From the NCBI GenBank assembly GCA_035575035.1, contig DATLYH010000132.1:1-10950 (forward strand): a stretch of DNA of 10,950 nucleotides, in the 5' to 3' direction. A program made the position numbers and the translations under genes. The stretch is from DATLYH01 sp035575035. GTDB taxonomy: Bacteria; Planctomycetota; Planctomycetia; Gemmatales; Gemmataceae. The notes under the pieces are model-generated. The model was not told the origin of the DNA. It was given only the letters and a program-made list of their open reading frames with translations, and searched no databases. Every line of letters begins with the position of its first letter. Position 1 is the stretch's first letter. Shown here in pieces: positions 6,313 through 10,950 of this stretch.

Positions 6313-9090
6313 ATGATTTCCATGACCTACTTGCTTCCTTCCCAATGCCGTCGCTTGCCGATCCTCGCGGTGCTGTCGCTGGCTGGCTTCCTCTTGCCGG
6401 ACGTCCCCTCGTTTGCCGACGCGCCGCGGCGGCCGAACATCCTGTTCCTCTTCGCCGACGATCAGCGGGCCGACACTATCGGCGCCTGGGGAAACCGGCA
6501 CATCCAGACCCCGAACCTTGACCGCCTCGTCGCACGCGGCTTCAGTTTCCGCAATAATTACTGCTTCGGCTCCAATAGCGGCGCTGTCTGCGTCCCCAGC
6601 CGGGCCATGCTCCTGACCGGCCGCACCTGGTTCGACGTCAGCGCCAACCTTGACGGTGCCAAGCTGCTGCCCGAGTTGCTGCATGAGCACGGCTACACCG
6701 TGTTCGCCACCGGCAAGTGGCACAACGGCCAGCCCTCCTTTCTGCGGGCCTTCCCGCGCGGTCGGTCAGTCTTCTTCGGCGGCATGAACGACCACACCAG
6801 GACCCTGGTGGCCGACGTGCAGGACGGCAAGGTCGTCAACCAGCGCGTGGCCGAGAAGTTCTCCAGCGAGCAGTTTGCCGACGCGGCCATCGAGTTCCTT
6901 CAGACGCACCGGAGCGACAAGCCGTTCTTCTGCTACGTCGCCTTCACGGCGCCTCACGACCCGCGCAATCCCCCGGAGAAGTATCGCGAGCTGTATTACC
7001 GCAACCGCCCGCCGCTGCCGGCCAACTTCCTGCCGCAGCACCCGTTCGACAACGGCATGACCAAGGGGGTGCGCGACGAAAACCTGGCTCCCTATCCGCG
7101 CACCCCGGAAGTCATCCGCGAGCAGCTTTGTGAGTACTATGGCCTGATTACCCATCTCGACGAACAGGTGGGGCGAGTGCTGACGGCCTTGGAGAAGTCC
7201 GGCCGGGCCGAGGATACGGTCATCATTTACTCGGCGGACCACGGCCTGGCGCTGGGCAGCCACGGGTTGCTGGGCAAGCAGAGCCTCTACGAGCACAGCA
7301 TGAAATGCCCGCTGATCGTCGCCGGTCCCGGCATCCCCGCCGGCCGATCCAGCCAGGCGTTCACTTACCTGTTTGACCTTTTCCCAACCATTTGCGACCT
7401 GGCCGGCATCACGCCGCCGGAGAAGCCCGCCGGCGAGAGCCTGCGGCCGATCTGGACCGGCGAGAAAAAGCAACTCCGCGACAGTGTCTTCCTTCCCTTC
7501 ACCGGCCTGATGCGCTCGGTGCGCGACGAGCGCTGGAAGCTGATCGTCTACCCGCCGATCAACCACCGTCAGCTGTTCGACTTGCAGAATGATCCGGATG
7601 AAATCCGCGACCTGGCCGGGGACCCCCGCTACGCCGGCGAGATTGAGCGCCTGACCGGACTGATGCAGTCGTGGCAGGCGAAGGTCGGCGACCGGCAGCC
7701 GCTGACCGTGGCAAAGCCGAAGCCGCGCGAGATCAGCTTCGAGGGCTATGTCCGCAAGCCCGACCAGTGGCAGCCGGAGTGGATCATCAAGAAGTATTTT
7801 CGACGGCCGAACGTTGTGCTTATCGTTTCCGACGACCACGGCTACGGCGATGTGGGCTGCTATGGGAAGACCGACGTGGACACGCCCGTGATCGACGAAC
7901 TGGCTCGGAAGGGAGTCCGTTTCACCCGCTTCCGCGTCAATCCCCTGTGTGCGCCGACTCGGGCATCGTTGTTGACCGGTCAGTACAGCCTGGAGTGCGG
8001 CATGTGGCGCGGGCCAAGTGAGCAGCGCGAAGACGAACGCGCCCTCAAGCGCGAGGTCCGGCTGCTGTCGCAGTACCTCAAGGAAGCCGGCTACGCCACC
8101 GGGATCTTCGGTAAGTGGCACCTGGGCTACACTGCGCCCAACGTGCCGAACGAGCGCGGCTTCGACGAGTTCTTCGGCTTCCTGGGCGGCGCTCACCGCT
8201 ACGACATCCGGCCGAAAGTAGGCCGGCTCCTGCACAACGACAAGCCCGCGGAGGCCAGCGGCCACACGACCGACCTGTTCACTTCCCGAGCGATCGACTT
8301 CATCCGCAGGAACAAGGACCGGCCGTTCTTCTGTTATGTCCCGTACAATGCGGTCCACGGGCCGCTCTGGAGTGGGCCGGGCGACCGGCCGTCGGGCAAG
8401 GAGGAATGGCTACAAAAGTACGAGCAGCGCGGCATACCTTTCCCGCGCCGGGACTACGCCGCTGTCCTGAGCCACATGGACGACAGCATCGGCCAAATCC
8501 TTCGCACCCTGAGCGAGTTGGGCCTGGAGGAGCAAACACTCGTGATCTTCCTGAGCGACAACGGCGCTATGACCGACAAGTTCCCGGGGAATAATGGGCC
8601 GCTGCGCGGCGCCAAGGGGACGACCTACGAGGGGGGCATCCGGGTGCCGTGCGTGGTGCGCTGGCCGGGCGTCATCCCCGCCGGGTGGGTGTCGGACCAG
8701 AACGCGGTCCACTTCGACATCTTCAGCACGGTCCTGGACGCAGCCGGCATCCCGGTGCCCGCGCGGAACGGGACCCATCCGGTTCATGGCGTAAGTCTGC
8801 TGCCGCATCTCAAGTCAGGCGGGAAAGTGACCCTGCCGGACCGCTACCTGTTCTGGGACCTGTTCGGGAAGATGGCGGCGGTCCACGGCCGCTGGAAGTT
8901 GGTGGGAGGGATCCCGAATCACCACGGCAAGTTTGCCGCCGCTGTGCCGCGCATCCGGGAGGCGCAATTTGAGTTGTACGACCTCGATGCCGACGTGGGC
9001 GAGACCCGCAACCTGGCCGCCGAGCAGCCGGTGATCTACCAGGACCTCAAGGACCGCTACCTCCGCTGGTTCATCGAGGCGACCAAATAA
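6313..9090 (+). CDS. Exported tandem double sulfatase (two formylglycine-dependent modules)
   Basis: This 925-residue protein is two whole type I sulfatases in one chain. A signal peptide (hydrophobic core LPILAVLSLAGFLLP, likely cleavage near Ala35 or Ala37) sends it to the periplasm or outside. Module 1 (about 38-496) has metal ligands Asp49/Asp50, formylglycine motif C93-V-P-S-R97, K135/H137 in GKWH, Asp309-His310 (SADHG) and Lys322 in GLLGK. Module 2 (497-925) begins again with RRPN and has Asp507/Asp508, C546-A-P-T-R550, K601/H603 in GKWH, SDNG (Asp749-Asn750) and Lys768 in LRGAKGTTYEGG. By family knowledge both cysteines must be converted to formylglycine by an enzyme encoded elsewhere, and each hydrolyses sulfate esters. 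Module 1 resembles the choline/iduronate-sulfatase style and module 2 the arylsulfatase-A style; the substrates are unknown, plausibly sulfated polysaccharides. The ATG at 6313 follows GGAGGA by 12 bp. Confidence 0.95.
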   Translation: MISMTYLLPSQCRRLPILAVLSLAGFLLPDVPSFADAPRRPNILFLFADDQRADTIGAWGNRHIQTPNLDRLVARGFSFRNNYCFGSNSGAVCVPSRAMLLTGRTWFDVSANLDGAKLLPELLHEHGYTVFATGKWHNGQPSFLRAFPRGRSVFFGGMNDHTRTLVADVQDGKVVNQRVAEKFSSEQFADAAIEFLQTHRSDKPFFCYVAFTAPHDPRNPPEKYRELYYRNRPPLPANFLPQHPFDNGMTKGVRDENLAPYPRTPEVIREQLCEYYGLITHLDEQVGRVLTALEKSGRAEDTVIIYSADHGLALGSHGLLGKQSLYEHSMKCPLIVAGPGIPAGRSSQAFTYLFDLFPTICDLAGITPPEKPAGESLRPIWTGEKKQLRDSVFLPFTGLMRSVRDERWKLIVYPPINHRQLFDLQNDPDEIRDLAGDPRYAGEIERLTGLMQSWQAKVGDRQPLTVAKPKPREISFEGYVRKPDQWQPEWIIKKYFRRPNVVLIVSDDHGYGDVGCYGKTDVDTPVIDELARKGVRFTRFRVNPLCAPTRASLLTGQYSLECGMWRGPSEQREDERALKREVRLLSQYLKEAGYATGIFGKWHLGYTAPNVPNERGFDEFFGFLGGAHRYDIRPKVGRLLHNDKPAEASGHTTDLFTSRAIDFIRRNKDRPFFCYVPYNAVHGPLWSGPGDRPSGKEEWLQKYEQRGIPFPRRDYAAVLSHMDDSIGQILRTLSELGLEEQTLVIFLSDNGAMTDKFPGNNGPLRGAKGTTYEGGIRVPCVVRWPGVIPAGWVSDQNAVHFDIFSTVLDAAGIPVPARNGTHPVHGVSLLPHLKSGGKVTLPDRYLFWDLFGKMAAVHGRWKLVGGIPNHHGKFAAAVPRIREAQFELYDLDADVGETRNLAAEQPVIYQDLKDRYLRWFIEATK

Positions 9091-9184
9091 GGCCGACCCA
9101 CGTTGATCCGTTAGAACAATCCTGCCTCGCCACCCTTTATCCCACGGGCGAAGAACGCCCCGGTTGCGCCATCGACGCCAGGCT

Positions 9185-9258
9185 TCCGGCGCGTCAAAAA
9201 TGCGAAACCCGGACCGGATATTTCCCCGCCCCGGGCACTTTTTGCTTGACGCGCCGGA
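9185..9258. repeat. 13-bp perfect inverted repeat downstream of the sulfatase
   Basis: TCCGGCGCGTCAA (9185-9197) and TTGACGCGCCGGA (9246-9258) are perfect inverted arms. Inside, short pairings (CCCGG with CCGGG) could extend the stem. The right arm contains the TTGACG of the promoter described below. It lies 95 bp after the sulfatase stop and may end or insulate its transcript. The rest of the gap before it (9091-9184) holds only a small GGGCG/CGCCC hairpin (9146-9160). Confidence 0.65.
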
Positions 9259-9275
9259 CACAGACCGATTATAGA
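9246..9275 (+). promoter_or_regulatory. Putative sigma70-type promoter pointing right, no coding gene downstream
   Basis: The -35 TTGACG (5/6) and -10 TATAGA at 9270-9275 (4/6) are 18 bp apart. Start of transcription would be near 9282. No plus-strand gene follows, only the 3' end of the minus-strand WD40 gene. A minus-strand TATAAT overlaps at 9268-9273, but I find no matching -35 for it. Confidence 0.45.
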
Positions 9276-9281
9276 GTGACA

Positions 9282-9350
9282 TCGTCCCGCCGGCGGCAAC
9301 TACGGTGGTTGGGCGACACCGAAGGGGCCACGGCGGGACGTTTCCTTTCC
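9282..9350 (+). ncRNA. Candidate structured small RNA
   Basis: The predicted transcript start coincides with the left arm of a perfect 10-bp inverted repeat, CGTCCCGCCG (9283-9292) / CGGCGGGACG (9331-9340). Inside is a second stem, CGGTG (9303-9307) / CACCG (9317-9321), plus a possible GGC/GCC pairing. The outer stem is followed at once by TTTCCTTTCC. Promoter, rod-like fold and T-rich tail make a compact ~65-nt transcription unit between two convergent genes. No known RNA family is recognised. It may instead be just a terminator for read-through from the left. Confidence 0.35.
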
Positions 9351-9354
9351 CACC

Positions 9355-10347
9355 CTACTCACGTAACCCCCAGAGCCTTATGGTGCGGTCGGCACCGCCG
9401 GAGAGAGCATACCGGCCGTCCGCGGAGATCGCCACGCTCAATACTGCCTCGGTGTGCCCCTCGAAGCGATGCAGCTCCTGACCGGTCGCTGCGTCCCACA
9501 GCCGCACGGTCTGGTCAAGACTGCCCGAGAGAATACTGCTGCCGTCGGGCGTGAAGGCCACGCTGGTCACTCCGGAGGTATGCCCCTCGAAGCGGCGCAC
9601 CTCCGCACCGGTTTCCACGTCCCATAGCCGCAACGTCCGGTCGGCACTGCCGGAGAGGACGAACCGGCCGGTCGGGCAGTAGGCCACGGCGGTGACGCTC
9701 TGGGCGTGTCCCTGGAAACGGCGCAACTCGTGTCGTCCCCAGAGCCGCCCGAGCCAGCCGGCGGCCAACCGGCCGACTAGCTCCTGTCCGCTCGCCACGT
9801 TCCACAGCCGCAGCGTGCCGTCCGAACTGCCTGAGAGGGCATGCCGCCCGTCGCGCGAGAAGGCCACGCCCAGCACCCAGCCGGTGTGCTTTTGGAAGCG
9901 GTGGACCTCCCGACCGGTTTCCAGATCCCACAGTCGCAACGTCTGGTCGCAGCCGCCCGAGAGGGCATGCCGTCCATCCGACGATGCCGCCACGCATTTG
10001 ACCCGGTCGGTGTGGCCGACCAGGCGGCGCAGCTCCCGGCCGGTCTCCAGATCCCACAGTCGGACGGTCCCGTCGTAGCTGCCCGTCAGGCCGCGGCGGC
10101 CGTCCGGGGTGAAGGCGACTCCGGTCACGCGGTCGGTGTGCCCGACCAGGCAGTGACGCTCCTGCCGGCCCTCCAGGTCCCACAGCCGGGCGGTGTAGTC
10201 CCCCTCGGCCTGGCTCTCGGGAGGCTGACCGCTGCCGGAGAGGGCGTAGCGGCCGTCGGGCGAGAAGGCCACGCTCTGGACCCAATGGCGATGGCCCTGC
10301 AAGCGGTACAATTCTCCGATGACAGGGGTGAGTTGTGCGCTGCTCAT
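9355..10347 (-). CDS. Seven-bladed WD40 repeat protein
   Basis: The 330-residue protein consists almost wholly of seven WD40 repeats, starting at about residues 12, 63, 105, 147, 207, 249 and 291. Each carries the GH...V..VAFSPDGR..LSGS.D.T.RLWD pattern, enough for one closed beta-propeller. WD40 propellers are scaffolds for protein-protein contacts; no enzyme domain, signal peptide or membrane segment is visible, so a cytosolic binding role is inferred. Blade 1 has an insert (QPPESQAEGD, 41-50) and blade 4 a basic/hydrophobic insert (about 191-206, VGRLAAGWLGRLWGRH). Blades 2 and 3 share LVGHTDRV and RLWDLETGRE, suggesting recent blade duplication. The start is fixed by an in-frame TGA two codons upstream; AGGTGA is a weak ribosome-binding site. 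In planctomycetes WD40 repeats are often attached to protein kinases, but here they stand alone. It converges with the sulfatase gene. Confidence 0.93.
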   Translation of the reverse strand: MSSAQLTPVIGELYRLQGHRHWVQSVAFSPDGRYALSGSGQPPESQAEGDYTARLWDLEGRQERHCLVGHTDRVTGVAFTPDGRRGLTGSYDGTVRLWDLETGRELRRLVGHTDRVKCVAASSDGRHALSGGCDQTLRLWDLETGREVHRFQKHTGWVLGVAFSRDGRHALSGSSDGTLRLWNVASGQELVGRLAAGWLGRLWGRHELRRFQGHAQSVTAVAYCPTGRFVLSGSADRTLRLWDVETGAEVRRFEGHTSGVTSVAFTPDGSSILSGSLDQTVRLWDAATGQELHRFEGHTEAVLSVAISADGRYALSGGADRTIRLWGLRE

Positions 10348-10592
10348 GGGTCACCTGGGCAAACAAGGAAACCACCACGCTCCATGTGCGGCACACGGCG
10401 GGTGCCTGCTACCTTCGTCTGGATTGGAGGGAGATCGGGAAAGATACGGACGGTTCGGCGCAGAGCATCTTCCCAAGCGATGAGCCAGCACAGAAGCGAA
10501 GCGGTTTTCCTGCTCATCGGGGTGCCACTATTGGACGAACCGCTGGGTTGCTCCCGAAGGCGGACGGTGGGAAATCCCACCCCGATGAACAT
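10344..10592 (-). CDS. Possible small hypothetical protein upstream of the WD40 gene
   Basis: This 82-residue open frame ends in an ATGA overlap with the WD40 start (its TGA at 10344-10346, the WD40 ATG at 10345-10347), the arrangement typical of translational coupling. I recognise no family. The sequence has one weakly hydrophobic stretch (ASLLCWLIAW), scattered basic residues and no clear ribosome-binding site. The ATG is just downstream of a GGTGGG/CCCACC hairpin (10566-10581), which lies within the first codons. It may be a chance open frame in GC-rich DNA; the overlap is the main reason to list it. Confidence 0.25.
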   Translation of the reverse strand: MFIGVGFPTVRLREQPSGSSNSGTPMSRKTASLLCWLIAWEDALRRTVRIFPDLPPIQTKVAGTRRVPHMERGGFLVCPGDP

Positions 10593-10735
10593 AAAGTAAC
10601 CGCGGGGAAGACCCGCCGCAAGCGCCGGCGTCCAGATGTCCGGGCGTCGCGCTCCCCGTCGCGAACGCTCCGGGCTCGTAGGGACATCACCCGTCGCGGG
10701 CGCTCCGGACTCTGCCCCTGACCAGCTGCTTAGGA
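10348..10735. other. Region between the WD40 gene and transposase fragment
   Basis: Apart from the doubtful small frame at 10344-10592 I see no convincing gene here. It holds CGATGAGC (10478-10485) inverted as GCTCATCG (10512-10519), a GGTGGG/CCCACC hairpin (10566-10581) and family A repeats (10655-10711). No clear WD40 promoter is visible. CTGACCAGCTGCTTAGGAC (from about 10718), just past the transposase stop, is where an insertion-sequence end would be expected, but the other end lies outside the window, so no terminal inverted repeat can be confirmed. Confidence 0.5.
10655..10711 (-). repeat. Two family A repeat copies (minus-strand)
   Basis: On the minus strand 10676-10655 reads AGCCCGGAGCGTTCGCGACG plus GG, identical at 21 of 22 positions to 6237-6258. 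A second copy, 10711-10690, matches at 18 of 22. Both lie between the WD40 leader and the transposase remnant, 4 kb from the other copies. Confidence 0.7.
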
Positions 10736-10950
10736 CTACCGGACAAAACCCGAACGGATGAAAATCACACAGGCGGCCAACTGAATCCAGCCGAGGAAGG
10801 TCTTGGCCGACCGATCGAGGCGCCGAGCGATACGCCCGAACTGAGCAAAGAAGTTGTGACAGCGCTCGACGGCGTTCCGGATCCTGCCCCGCCCGTGGTC
10901 CTTCTGACCATGTGTGGGCGTCTGCAGCCGGAAGCCCGCTGCCTGGGCGC
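10736..10950 (-). CDS. IS5-type transposase, C-terminal end (runs off the window)
   Basis: The minus-strand frame is open from the right edge to a TAG at 10736-10738 and encodes about 70 residues. The segment GRIRNAVERCHNFFAQFGRI, continuing into ARRLDRSAKTFLG and LAACVIFIRSG, is the typical end of a DDE transposase of the IS4/IS5 superfamily. The glutamate of NAVER is the likely third catalytic acid, followed by the usual Arg-rich helix and a hydrophobic tail. The N-terminal part with the two catalytic aspartates is outside, so I cannot say whether the element is intact. This end shows no frameshift. Family assignment to IS5 rather than a close relative is from memory of the motif. Confidence 0.8.
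   Translation of the reverse strand, partial: AQAAGFRLQTPTHGQKDHGRGRIRNAVERCHNFFAQFGRIARRLDRSAKTFLGWIQLAACVIFIRSGFVR

Noticed and set aside
6766..8358. 530-codon minus-strand open frame opposite the sulfatase
   Set aside because: It is antisense to clear sulfatase motifs in both modules and has no domain, ribosome-binding site or promoter of its own.
9355..10347. Regular ~126-bp repeat spacing as a possible CRISPR or satellite array
   Set aside because: The periodicity is that of WD40 blades (about 42 codons) in an intact reading frame, with divergent rather than identical units.
9841..10599. Plus-strand open frame opposite the WD40 gene
   Set aside because: The periodic translation simply mirrors the WD40 repeat DNA; it is a shadow.
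10335..10721. 128-codon plus-strand open frame before the transposase fragment
   Set aside because: Its Arg-rich second half is translated family A repeat, it has no family match I recognise, and no ribosome-binding site is seen.

Overview
The window is GC-rich with long bacterial genes. It carries the mix typical of planctomycetes: a sulfatase with a secretion signal, a stand-alone WD40 propeller protein, an FHA-GAF-SpoIIE phosphatase, a hybrid sensor kinase and transposase remains. I infer a planctomycete, probably Gemmataceae-like. This rests on gene content and style only, since no rRNA or other marker is present.

Layout. The left edge cuts into a hybrid histidine kinase (1-1218, +). ATP-type phosphoenolpyruvate carboxykinase (pckA, 1380-3008, +) follows, then holo-ACP synthase (acpS, 3177-3587, +), a one-TM protein with a bacterial PH domain (3821-4336, +) and an FHA-GAF-SpoIIE serine/threonine phosphatase (4542-6173, +). 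Next is a 925-residue exported protein with two complete sulfatase modules in one chain (6313-9090, +). A convergent seven-bladed WD40 protein (9355-10347, -) comes next, and the C-terminal end of an IS5-type transposase (10736-10950, -) runs off the right edge. The plus-strand genes are 160-240 bp apart, so they look like separate transcription units rather than one operon. Their functions (gluconeogenesis, fatty-acid carrier activation, signalling, sulfated-polysaccharide breakdown) do not form one pathway.

The less ordinary content is between the genes. Short hairpin repeats occur at 1201-1233, 4271-4292, 4353-4440, 6217-6293 and 10655-10711. They fall into two sequence families whose best copies share a GC-GTNA-GC tip, and the stem pairs change together between copies. 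Several lie on gene ends: the kinase stop codon is in a hairpin loop, the PH protein's C-terminal codons overlap a decayed copy, and the acpS stop codon lies in the arm of a separate 28-bp inverted repeat. The gap at 9091-9354 between the convergent sulfatase and WD40 genes holds two stacked inverted repeats, a sigma70-like promoter and a T-rich end. Together these look like a small RNA gene.

I see no defence island, biosynthetic cluster, CRISPR array, tRNA or rRNA. The best candidates for something undescribed are the hairpin repeat family, the possible small RNA and the double sulfatase. None is proven from sequence alone.
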